Assembly (NCBI GenBank): GCA_018370615.1 | Contig: JAGZAC010000093.1 | Location: 1-6,672 of the forward strand | Origin: Clostridiales bacterium | GTDB lineage: Bacteria > Bacillota > Clostridia > Oscillospirales > CAG-272 | Length of the DNA stretch: 6,672 nt | Direction: 5' to 3' | Shown here: positions 1-5,544 of the stretch, piece after piece | How the letters are laid out: each line of letters starts with the position of its first letter | Numbering within the stretch: the first letter of the stretch is position 1 | Notes under the pieces: generated by a model | Database searches by the model: none | What the model saw: the letters and a program-made list of their open reading frames with translations, nothing else | What the model was told of the DNA's origin: nothing | Translations under genes and position numbers: made by a program

Positions 1-1
1 A

Positions 2-118
2 CTCCAGACGATGATCAATATTATCAGCCAGCTCCGCCAGAAGATAGAACCAAACAACCCCGTCCGCACTGTCCCTGACAGCGTCTATAGGTTTGAGAAC
101 CTCTCAATAATAAAATGA
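2..118 (+). CDS. Response regulator, OmpR/PhoB winged-helix C-terminus (partial, 5' end outside window)
   Basis: The frame is open from the left edge and gives 38 residues before a TGA stop. They contain INIISQLRQKIEP, which fits the DNA-recognition helix of OmpR/PhoB-type output domains (family pattern near hIxxLRxKl), and then VRTVPDSVYRFEN, which fits the closing wing hairpin (usual pattern RTVRGxGYxF). The protein would be the DNA-binding partner of a sensor kinase, or an orphan regulator; the receiver domain lies outside the window. The wing is atypical: PDSVY stands where RGVGY is usual. The gene ends at a strong hairpin starting one base after the stop. The family call rests on a short stretch; SARP-type or other winged-helix proteins are the alternative. 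Confidence 0.7.
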   Translation, partial: LQTMINIISQLRQKIEPNNPVRTVPDSVYRFENLSIIK

Positions 119-155
119 AAAATCCCTGCAGATTTGCCGAATCTGCGGGGATTTT
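119..155. terminator. Bidirectional intrinsic terminator
   Basis: Arms 119-134 and 140-155 pair along 16 bp with a single T-G wobble (127/147) around a five-base TGCCG loop. The stem has A-rich flanks on the left and T-rich on the right, so either strand gives a hairpin followed by a U-rich run. It lies directly after the response-regulator stop and 18 bases past the stop of the leftward gene, so it probably ends both convergent transcripts. Confidence 0.85.
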
Positions 156-173
156 CTATTTCTTATTTTGGGC

Positions 174-677
174 TCAATCGGTATCCATAAAATACTCCGC
201 TGCCCGATATTCCAATTCCATCAAACTGTGGATGCGATACCTCTCAATTTTGTGTCGGAGATCTGGCAGTCGCAAGAAAAAATTCGACCACAGTTCTTGC
301 CTGTCATAGTCCTTCTGATAGCGGTCCAAGGAATAATTGAACATCAGCCGGTAGGACAAGGCAGCCGTGCGGAGTCTGTGTTTATATCCCTTGGGCGCTC
401 TATCCCGAGAAAACAGATAAGCCACCATATCCATGATGCGCCGCTCTGTCATATAGGCGCTTCCCAATGTAATCGGGTGCCAGCGGTAGTAATCGTATTC
501 TGATGGGTCATACCGCTTTGACAGGGAATCGTTTTGAAACGCCATAACGGATAGCTCAGGATACAGATGGCAGAGCTGATTAAGCGCACGGATATTTTTC
601 CGCTTGTGCGCAATGTGATAGTAATAGATGAAATCCTCCAGGCTGATTTGCGGGTGGGTGACATTCAGCCGCCTCAT
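174..677 (-). CDS. Conserved-looking protein of unknown function, 167 residues
   Basis: I do not recognise this family. The start at 677 (MRRLNVTHPQ) is chosen over an upstream ATG at 746 because AAAGGAGT lies seven bases before it, and because a TTGACT/TATACT promoter at 730-759 overlaps the longer frame's start. The protein is soluble, with no signal peptide or membrane segment. It is rich in tyrosine and arginine (DFIYYYHIAHKRK at 15-27, YDPSEYDYYRWHP at 56-68) and looks largely helical, with a C-terminal half full of R/Y/L heptad-like spacing (residues 100-163). No catalytic motif is evident. It is divergent from an XRE-type regulator and convergent with the response regulator. A role in a regulator-linked accessory module is inference from position only. 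Confidence 0.7.
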   Translation of the reverse strand: MRRLNVTHPQISLEDFIYYYHIAHKRKNIRALNQLCHLYPELSVMAFQNDSLSKRYDPSEYDYYRWHPITLGSAYMTERRIMDMVAYLFSRDRAPKGYKHRLRTAALSYRLMFNYSLDRYQKDYDRQELWSNFFLRLPDLRHKIERYRIHSLMELEYRAAEYFMDTD

Positions 678-729
678 GATTCCACTCCTTTGTATTCCGC
701 CGCACATGGAAAATACTTCTTGCAAAGAA

Positions 730-759
730 AGTATAATCACAAACATATATAAAAGTCAA
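730..759 (-). promoter_or_regulatory. Promoter for the leftward 167-residue gene
   Basis: Read on the minus strand, TTGACT (759-754) is followed after 18 bases by TATACT (735-730), each one or two bases from the sigma-A consensus. The predicted start of transcription, near 723, leaves a leader of about 45 bases carrying the AAAGGAGT ribosome site. An imperfect dyad GTAATA...TATCAC lies just upstream of the -35 box, between it and the divergent XRE gene, and could be an operator. No equally good rightward promoter for the XRE gene was found. Confidence 0.65.
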
Positions 760-843
760 TGGTAATACTATATTTATCACACTGTATGAAGGCCGACATT
801 TTCGATAAAATAAAACAAATACACGCGGGAAGGATTTGACGCC

Positions 844-1185
844 TTGGAATACAGAGTGGATGAACGGGCAAAGCGGATTGCCCGCAAGCTGCGCAAAATC
901 AGAGAGCTGAAGGGGCTGACCCGCGAAAAATTCTGTGAGCCCTTGGGTGAGAACAGCGATTACTGGGGGCTGATCGAGCGAGGTGAGCAGCCAATCAGCC
1001 TGCCCAAACTGCTCCAGGTATGCGAGGTTTACCAGATCCCTATTGAGAGCGTCGTGGTACTGGACTATCAAATACAGGACAACGGCCGAGTACGGGAGGA
1101 CATTGACGGACTTTTGGGACAGTGCAATGAGTATCAGCTTGAAGTGATCCGCAAATTTATTTCGGATATTGCCATGACGCTATAA
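844..1185 (+). CDS. XRE-family helix-turn-helix transcriptional regulator
   Basis: This 113-residue protein starts at a TTG codon. The frame has no ATG or GTG between its last upstream stop (811-813) and 844, and GGAAGGA sits nine bases before the TTG. Residues 9-72 form a Cro/C1-type HTH domain: RIARKLRKIRELKGLTREKF is helix 1 to helix 2, then a recognition helix near ENSDYWGLIERGEQP with the usual I-E-x-G element, then LPKLLQVCEVYQIPIESVV. The C-terminal 40 residues end in a short amphipathic helix (EYQLEVIRKFISDIAMTL) of the kind seen in small clostridial XRE proteins, possibly for dimerisation. There is no inducer or peptidase domain. It probably represses its own intergenic region and the divergent gene; this is inferred from the layout. 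A terminator follows at once. Confidence 0.88.
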   Translation: MEYRVDERAKRIARKLRKIRELKGLTREKFCEPLGENSDYWGLIERGEQPISLPKLLQVCEVYQIPIESVVVLDYQIQDNGRVREDIDGLLGQCNEYQLEVIRKFISDIAMTL

Positions 1186-1230
1186 AGTACCGAATCCACC
1201 CTGATCATCAGGCGGAGTTCGGTACTTTTT
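1184..1230 (+). terminator. Intrinsic terminator after the XRE gene
   Basis: Outer arms 1184-1194 (AAAGTACCGAA) and 1218-1228 (TTCGGTACTTT) pair perfectly. The stem continues as TCC/GGA (1195-1197 with 1214-1216), with an inner CTGA/TCAG hairpin, and a run of five T ends at 1230. The outer stem overlaps the TAA stop of the XRE gene. On the other strand the tail is only CTTTATAG, so it may act weakly as the terminator for the leftward MATE gene, which stops 90 bases away and has no other clear terminator. Confidence 0.8.
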
Positions 1231-1319
1231 GTGTAGTAGCCATGGCTGCCTGTGAAAACGACCGTCCGCAGGCCGGCTTTAACAACTTATTTTGAACAGC
1301 AAGTACCAGTATGATACTG

Positions 1320-2723
1320 TCAGGGATTGCGGCTGCCTGGGTATTTCCCCCCAGCACAATCAACCTCACTATTTTGCAGTTGCCGATCTGTCTGCCGCAT
1401 GACTTTACGGTATAACAAAACTGCAACCAGAGCCGCCAGCGCCTCCGCTACGGGAAACGCCGCCCACACACCATTCAGCCCCCAGGACAAAGAAAATACC
1501 ATAGCCAGAGGTGGGATCACAAGGAGCTGACGAAGCAGAGAAATGCTCAAGGAATACAGTCCTTTCCCAAGAGCCTCAAAACAGCCGGCCATTACCGTCC
1601 CCAGGGTGGATACCAAAAATCCCAGGCTTGTAATACGCAGCATAGGCACCCCGACAGCTATCATGGCTTCATCCGCATCGAAAAGGCCCATAATCTGCCG
1701 TGGGACACCCCAAGCGATCAGGGTGCCCAATGCCATAATGATGGCGGTCAAAGCGAGACTCCATCGGATGACAAGATGAAGTCTCCTTCCTTGGCCCGCT
1801 CCGTAGTTATAACTCACAATGGGCCTCATGCCCTGAATCAGACCATTACCAGGCATATACACAAAGGTTTGCAGCTTGAAGTACAATCCAAATGCTGCCA
1901 CGGCCAATGTGTGGAGACCCACCAGCAGTGCGTTCAGGATACTCACCAGCAGACTGGGCATCGCGGTCATCAACCCGGAGGGGACTCCCACTGCGTAAAT
2001 TCTTTTGGCGATTCCGGCATCGATCTTCATATCTTTTCGGGTAATACGAATTCCCGTTCTGGTCCGAAGAAAGCAGAACACCGCCAAACCACAGGCTGTC
2101 ATCTGTCCAGTTACCGTAGCAACAGCAGCGCCGGTAACTCCCATAGCGGGCAGTCCGAACATGCCGAAGATCAGAATCGGGTCGAGGATGATGTTTACAA
2201 TCGCCCCTACGCCTTGCAAAATCATCGGTACGACCATGTTCCCAACCGCTTGGAACAGTTTTTCGATAAATATATGATACAGGCTGCCAAAGGACAGACA
2301 GATCACAATGCGGGTGTAGTTGACACTCATCTGCAGGATCTCTGGATCATTGGTAAACATATGTAAAAATGGCTCACTGCCGAAAAGCCCAACCAATATG
2401 AAAATAACAGCATGGATAGTGGTAAAGATGACCCCCATGGAAGCGGCTTGATCCACCCTGTGCTGGTTCCCTTCCCCCAGGTTGCGAGCGATATAGGCGT
2501 TGATTCCTACGCCAAAGCCAACAGCGACTGCCAACACAAGATTTTGCAGGGGATAAGCCAAAGAAACCGCGGTAAGTGCATCATTGCTGAGCCAGGCCAC
2601 AAATATGCTGTCTACTACATTGTATAGAGATTGGATGAGCATGGACAGAATAGACGGCACCGACATGCTCACCAGCAGTGGCAAAATCGGTTTTGTCCCC
2701 ATTAGATTTTTGGCGTTAGTCAA
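1320..2723 (-). CDS. MATE-family multidrug efflux transporter (second copy)
   Basis: The 467-residue length and hydrophobic pattern fit a 12-helix MATE exporter of two six-helix halves, which moves cationic drugs or metabolites out of the cell using an Na+ or H+ gradient. Visible family marks are QSLYNVVDSIFV (31-42), the loop GVGINAYIARNLGEGN (71-86), LFQAVGNM (156-163), NIILDPILIFG (177-187) and, in the second half, GMRPIVSYNYGAGQ (298-311) and FEALGKG (382-388). It resembles the DinF/MepA-like clostridial branch; the substrate cannot be read from sequence. The start is a TTG at 2723, with GAGGAGG ten bases upstream; an internal ATG at residue 8 has no ribosome site. A polar tail of about 25 residues follows the last helix. 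The gene has its own promoter and an unusual hairpin leader, described separately. Confidence 0.93.
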   Translation of the reverse strand: MTNAKNLMGTKPILPLLVSMSVPSILSMLIQSLYNVVDSIFVAWLSNDALTAVSLAYPLQNLVLAVAVGFGVGINAYIARNLGEGNQHRVDQAASMGVIFTTIHAVIFILVGLFGSEPFLHMFTNDPEILQMSVNYTRIVICLSFGSLYHIFIEKLFQAVGNMVVPMILQGVGAIVNIILDPILIFGMFGLPAMGVTGAAVATVTGQMTACGLAVFCFLRTRTGIRITRKDMKIDAGIAKRIYAVGVPSGLMTAMPSLLVSILNALLVGLHTLAVAAFGLYFKLQTFVYMPGNGLIQGMRPIVSYNYGAGQGRRLHLVIRWSLALTAIIMALGTLIAWGVPRQIMGLFDADEAMIAVGVPMLRITSLGFLVSTLGTVMAGCFEALGKGLYSLSISLLRQLLVIPPLAMVFSLSWGLNGVWAAFPVAEALAALVAVLLYRKVMRQTDRQLQNSEVDCAGGKYPGSRNP

Positions 2724-2755
2724 TGCAAAACAGCCTCCTCATATTAAAATTAAAA

Positions 2756-2803
2756 GGCTATATATTTTCCTGTTTGTAATCAGAAACAGGAAAATATATA
2801 GCC
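2756..2803 (-). promoter_or_regulatory. Attenuator-like terminator hairpin in the leader of the second MATE gene
   Basis: Arms 2756-2775 and 2784-2803 are a perfect 20-bp inverted repeat around an eight-base loop. On the minus strand the stem is followed by TTTTAATTTT, which gives the form of an intrinsic terminator. Only 15 bases separate the hairpin base from the GAGGAGG ribosome site of the MATE gene, leaving no room for a promoter between them. All MATE transcripts must therefore read through it. A 20-codon ORF covers the whole stem. It could alternatively be the terminator of the upstream MATE gene, 80 bases away, or an mRNA-stabilising stem, but the promoter found between that gene and the hairpin favours conditional termination. 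Confidence 0.75.
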
Positions 2804-2820
2804 CTTGGAATTGTTATCAT
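2758..2820 (-). CDS. Putative leader peptide of the MATE attenuator, 20 residues
   Basis: The frame starts at ATG 2820 and reads MITIPRAIYFPVSDYKQENI, then TAG. The 5' arm of the hairpin encodes AIYFPV, the loop SDY and the 3' arm KQENI, with the stop inside the last bases of the 3' arm. A ribosome on this frame would therefore control whether the stem can form. Three ATA codons and one AGG codon may slow elongation. The ATG is about 19 bases from the predicted transcription start. Its ribosome site is weak (GTGG ten bases upstream), which is the main doubt. The mechanism is inferred by analogy with leader-peptide attenuation of resistance genes such as tet(M) of Tn916. Confidence 0.5.
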   Translation of the reverse strand: MITIPRAIYFPVSDYKQENI

Positions 2821-2845
2821 ACAACCACGATGTCAAGCGTTTTTT

Positions 2846-2875
2846 ATGATAGCATCCACCTATCAGAATTGTCAA
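2846..2875 (-). promoter_or_regulatory. Promoter for the second MATE gene
   Basis: On the minus strand, a perfect TTGACA (2875-2870) is followed after 18 bases by TATCAT (2851-2846). It starts nine bases past the stop codon of the upstream MATE gene. The predicted start of transcription near 2839 gives a leader of about 115 bases containing the leader ORF, the 20-bp hairpin and the ribosome site. A second TTGACA at 2836-2831 has no acceptable -10 box at a normal distance. Confidence 0.7.
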
Positions 2876-2883
2876 GTGATACT

Positions 2884-4200
2884 TTACTCATGAGAGGGAA
2901 GCTGATGTTCCAGCGTTCTGTTTTTATGGATTAGAAGTAAACTGAGCAGCATGGCAATGATTTGGGACAAAGGGACAGAAACCCAGGTTCCATTCACACT
3001 CCCCATGGCATTTGGGAGGATCAGGAGCAGGATGCAGAGCGTCAACGGCTCCCCATAGATCAGAATATAGGCCCAGAGATTTTTCCCAGTCGCATAGAAA
3101 TAGGCGGTGGTCACTCTGGACACGCTGACAAAGACAAAGCCGATAATGAAGATCGGCAGGATCTGTGCCACAAGCATCGTCACCTGCTCGGAGGCGCCGA
3201 ACAGATGGGCCGCGCTGCCCCGCAGCAGGAAAAGGATGACTGAGCAGACAGCCGCTACTCCAAAGGCGAAGCGATAGGCCAGATCGCGCACCGCTTTTGT
3301 GGTATCATGCTTGCCCTCCCCATAGGCCAGGCTGATGAGCGGCTGACTCCCGTCGCTGACGCCCTGCATCAGCAGCATGACCACAGCAGAAATATAGCTG
3401 ATCGGCGCATAGCAGGTCACAGCGATATTCCCGCCGAAAATCACGGCGCTCTTATTGAGCAGGATCAGGGTGATATTGGGCGAATAGGTCAGGCCAAAGG
3501 GAGAAAGGCCCACTCCCAGAATGCGGGATGCAAGATATCCCCCCTCTCCGTCAAACTGAAATGAAGGCGCGTGCTTTTTGAGGACAAAGAATACAAGGCA
3601 GACCAGAAAGGTCATCGCCTGGCCGATTGCCGTTGCGACGGCAGCCCCCATCATCCCCCAAGGCAGCACCCATACGAACAGGTAGTCCAGGACAATGTTC
3701 GTGATAAAGCCTGTCACCATGGCCGCCATGGCCGTGACCGCTCCGCCCATGTTGCGGATGAAAGGAACCAGGCCAGTTCCCGCGATCTGGAATACCGCCC
3801 CATAGCTGACAAAGCGCAGGTACTCGCTGCTGTACTCCAGTATCTCGCCGGACGCGCCGAACAGACCCAGGATCTGAGGACCGGCGAACAGGAACAGGGC
3901 GGTAAAGAGAATGCTGAAGCCGCCCAGCAGGAGGATCGCCATACCCATGTACTGCCTGCCGCGGTTTTCATTTTGATTCCCGGCGTTGATGGCGTACTCG
4001 ATTGCGCCGCCCATGCCGATGCCGGTGCCTACCGCCTGCAGAAAAGCCGTCAGCGGATAGGCGATGTTGACTGCGGCCAGGGCGTCGTCCCCCATCGCAT
4101 TTCCAACAAAGAACCCATCGGCAATCGCGTAGATGCCGGACAACGCAAAGGCCAGCATGGATGGGATGACAAACCGGAAAAACTCTTTGCGAATGTGCAT
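2884..4200 (-). CDS. MATE-family multidrug efflux transporter, MepA-like
   Basis: The 438-residue protein has the 12-helix MATE layout in the cytoplasmic membrane. Marks include IPSMLAFALSGIYAIADGFF (12-31), the acidic-glycine loop FVGNAMGDDALAAVNIAYPL (31-50), VPFIRNMGGAVTAM (145-158), NIVLDYLFVWVLPWGMMGAA (168-187), QGVSDGSQPLISLAYGEG (279-296) and YFYATGKN (367-374). The IADGFFVGN element and the link to a MarR gene recall S. aureus MepA, an exporter of cationic dyes, biocides and glycylcyclines; the substrate here is inferred only. The ATG lies one base after the MarR stop, with GGGAGGT eleven bases upstream, so the two are one operon. The first halves of the two window exporters differ clearly in sequence, so they are not a recent duplication. 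No separate terminator is seen before the next gene's leader. Confidence 0.94.
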   Translation of the reverse strand: MHIRKEFFRFVIPSMLAFALSGIYAIADGFFVGNAMGDDALAAVNIAYPLTAFLQAVGTGIGMGGAIEYAINAGNQNENRGRQYMGMAILLLGGFSILFTALFLFAGPQILGLFGASGEILEYSSEYLRFVSYGAVFQIAGTGLVPFIRNMGGAVTAMAAMVTGFITNIVLDYLFVWVLPWGMMGAAVATAIGQAMTFLVCLVFFVLKKHAPSFQFDGEGGYLASRILGVGLSPFGLTYSPNITLILLNKSAVIFGGNIAVTCYAPISYISAVVMLLMQGVSDGSQPLISLAYGEGKHDTTKAVRDLAYRFAFGVAAVCSVILFLLRGSAAHLFGASEQVTMLVAQILPIFIIGFVFVSVSRVTTAYFYATGKNLWAYILIYGEPLTLCILLLILPNAMGSVNGTWVSVPLSQIIAMLLSLLLIHKNRTLEHQLPSHE

Positions 4201-4201
4201 T

Positions 4202-4636
4202 TCAACCGCTTACCTCCCTAAAATGCCGGTTATAGAGGGCGGTGTGCTCAATCAACTGTTCCGCCCGGTCCAGTCCCAGCCGGAGCCAAACCTGTGCCTC
4301 GTGCTCCTGAAGCGCCTGGGCGATCTGCGCCGCCTGTGCGCTCCCCTCGGGAGTCAGAGAAAGTTTCCTGCTTCTGCGGTCCTGCTCCGAGACCTTGAGC
4401 TCCAGCCATCCCTTGTCTGTCAGCGTTTTGATAATCGCATTGACGGTCTGCTTGGGGATCGCAAACCGCTGGCAGATGTCTTTTTGGAGCACCGTGCCGT
4501 CAGCCTCGACAATCGAAAGGATCACCAGCAACTCATAAAGGGACATTCCCCGCTGCCGGGCCCAGGTTTCATAGAGCTGGTTGGTTTCAATCCACAGGGC
4601 ATTATATTGAGCGCTGAGCTGATGTAGTTGATCCAT
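4202..4636 (-). CDS. MarR-family transcriptional repressor of the efflux operon
   Basis: At 144 residues this is normal for MarR. Helices at 1-30 and 98-140 would form the dimer interface. The winged HTH spans about 48-98: DICQRFAIPKQTVNAIIKTL holds the recognition helix and DRRSRKLSLTPEG (86-98) is the wing with the D-x-R-S-R-x-L-x-L-T-P/E-x-G signature. AAGGAG lies seven bases before the ATG. It is the first gene of a two-gene operon with a MATE exporter, as in mepR-mepA. A perfect inverted repeat overlaps its -10 box, so autorepression relieved by a drug ligand is the likely mode; this follows from the family and the site, and has not been shown here. Confidence 0.93.
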   Translation of the reverse strand: MDQLHQLSAQYNALWIETNQLYETWARQRGMSLYELLVILSIVEADGTVLQKDICQRFAIPKQTVNAIIKTLTDKGWLELKVSEQDRRSRKLSLTPEGSAQAAQIAQALQEHEAQVWLRLGLDRAEQLIEHTALYNRHFREVSG

Positions 4637-4647
4637 AGGCCATCTCC

Positions 4648-4679
4648 TTATAATTAGTCTATATCGGGACTAATTATAA
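4648..4679. promoter_or_regulatory. Candidate MarR operator, perfect 12-bp inverted repeat
   Basis: Arms TTATAATTAGTC (4648-4659) and GACTAATTATAA (4668-4679) are perfect inverted copies around eight bases. The repeat covers the -10 box and the predicted transcription start of the marR-MATE operon and ends two bases before the AAGGAG ribosome site. Such AT-rich dyads with TTAGT half-sites are typical for MarR proteins that block their own promoter. As RNA it could also fold as a stem, but no T-run follows. Confidence 0.82.
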
Positions 4680-4702
4680 AATGGAAACAGGCAGATTGTC
4701 AA
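4673..4702 (-). promoter_or_regulatory. Promoter of the marR-MATE operon
   Basis: On the minus strand a perfect TTGACA (4702-4697) and a perfect TATAAT (4678-4673) are separated by 18 bases. The leader is short, about 30 bases. Such a consensus promoter implies high basal strength, so repression through the overlapping inverted repeat must be the main control. Confidence 0.85.
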
Positions 4703-4777
4703 GACCTCTCTCATCGGTTGGATAGTGGCAGCTTAAATTTATGGGCTTTGTCCCACTTAGTTTTTTGCTGGGATACA

Positions 4778-4790
4778 CATGAAATTCATG
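4778..4790. repeat. Short inverted repeat upstream of the kinase-like gene promoter
   Basis: CATGAA and TTCATG flank a single A and end three bases before the -35 box of the rightward promoter. The position suits an activator or repressor half-site pair, but a 6-bp dyad can occur by chance. Confidence 0.35.
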
Positions 4791-4793
4791 CGC

Positions 4794-4822
4794 TTGACTT
4801 TTGAGACCGCTTCTTTTATACT
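4794..4822 (+). promoter_or_regulatory. Promoter of the cytidylate kinase-like gene
   Basis: TTGACT (4794-4799) is followed after exactly 17 bases by TATACT (4817-4822). Transcription would start near 4829, giving a leader of about 35 bases with GAAAGGA before the start codon. It is about 90 bases from the divergent marR promoter, and the marR operator does not reach it. Confidence 0.75.
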
Positions 4823-4864
4823 GAACTAAAAAGTACAGAAACAGACTTTTGAAAGGATCGCCTT

Positions 4865-5485
4865 ATGGATAAAATCATGATTACGATTGGACGCCAATTT
4901 GGGAGCGGTGGCCGTGAGATTGGCAAGAAAATCGCCCGGGAGCTGGAGATCCCTTACTATGACAAGGAACTGCTGGCCGTGGCCGCAAAGGAGAGCGGGC
5001 TTGCGCTGGACTTCCTCCAGGACATGGATGAAAAGCATCCGCACAGCTTACTTTACTCTCTTTGTGTGGGGCGGCCCAATCTGGTGCTGGGGAACTGCAA
5101 TATTTCGGTGGAGCGTATGGCGTCCAAGGCCCAGCGGGAGGCTGTGCTTCATGTCGCCGGCCAGGGGAGCTGCGTCATCGTGGGACGTGGTGCGGACTAC
5201 ATCCTGCGGAACGAAACCCGCCTGTTCCGTGTCTTTGTTTCCGCCGGTATGGACTTCCGCATTCAGCGTGTGGTCAAACGCGACGGTATAACAGAGGATG
5301 AGGCCCGTGACCGGATCAGGAGCATGGACAAGGCCCGGAGCGCCTATTATAATTTTAATACGGAACAGAAATGGGGCGCCGCACAGAATTATGATCTGTG
5401 CCTCAATGTTTCCCAGTGGGGTACGGACGGCTCGGTGGAGTTGATCCTCCGTGCACTCCGGCAGGTATATCTGGACTTGTGCTGA
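4865..5485 (+). CDS. Cytidylate kinase-like P-loop protein
   Basis: The 206-residue protein matches the cytidylate kinase-like family common in Clostridia (the Cytidylate_kin2 type), not classical Cmk. The ATG has GAAAGGA seven bases upstream. An N-terminal P-loop reads GRQFGSGGREIGKKIA (9-24), followed by LEIPYYDKELL (27-37), as in nucleoside monophosphate kinases. The middle strand GSCVIVGRGADYIL (101-114) and the arginine-rich lid VVKRDGITEDEARDRI (136-151) are family marks, and RSAYYNFNTEQKWG (158-171) matches the YYxxYTxxxWG-like region. The substrate is uncertain: members conserve the nucleotide-binding fold, and a CMP/dCMP kinase role is not established for this branch. It is divergent from marR and ends in its own terminator, so it is a single-gene unit. 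Confidence 0.9.
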   Translation: MDKIMITIGRQFGSGGREIGKKIARELEIPYYDKELLAVAAKESGLALDFLQDMDEKHPHSLLYSLCVGRPNLVLGNCNISVERMASKAQREAVLHVAGQGSCVIVGRGADYILRNETRLFRVFVSAGMDFRIQRVVKRDGITEDEARDRIRSMDKARSAYYNFNTEQKWGAAQNYDLCLNVSQWGTDGSVELILRALRQVYLDLC

Positions 5486-5493
5486 TAAAATAG

Positions 5494-5544
5494 AGCGGAA
5501 AACAAAGTCGGGCTCGAATCGAGGCTGTCTTTGTTTTGCTTTTT
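5494..5544 (+). terminator. Intrinsic terminator after the kinase-like gene
   Basis: AAAACAAAG (5499-5507) pairs with CTTTGTTTT (5529-5537), extended by AGC/GCT (5494-5496 with 5538-5540) across a two-base bulge. An inner CTCG/CGAG stem lies at 5513-5523. T-rich sequence runs to 5544. It starts nine bases after the TGA stop. The TraX-like remnant begins right at its end, so the terminator may mark a rearrangement boundary. Confidence 0.65.

Noticed and set aside
61..70. Ten-base sequence CGTCCGCACT shared with 6621-6630, as possible direct repeats flanking an element
   Set aside because: One copy is coding sequence of the response regulator and the other is part of a hairpin. Ten bases is too short, and no integrase or target-site pattern supports element ends.
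677..746. Longer N-terminus for the leftward 167-residue protein
   Set aside because: The extra 23 residues overlap the predicted -10 region and have no ribosome site, while AAAGGAGT precedes the internal ATG at 677.
580..1071. 163-codon leftward frame opposite the XRE gene and intergenic region
   Set aside because: It lies antisense to the well-supported XRE gene, overlaps the promoter of the leftward gene, and its product shows no family pattern.
1308..1320. Small hairpin CAGTA-TGA-TACTG at the end of the second MATE gene
   Set aside because: It has only five AT-rich base pairs and no T-run, so it is not a credible terminator.
3571..4221. 216-codon rightward frame opposite the MepA-like gene
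   Set aside because: It is the antisense shadow of a MATE gene: hydrophilic, His/Asp/Arg/Gln-rich composition, with no ribosome site.
5508..5526. tRNA T-arm-like motif around CTCGAATCGAG
   Set aside because: The flanks do not form a T stem, no acceptor, D or anticodon arms are nearby, and the sequence is explained as the inner part of the terminator after the kinase-like gene.
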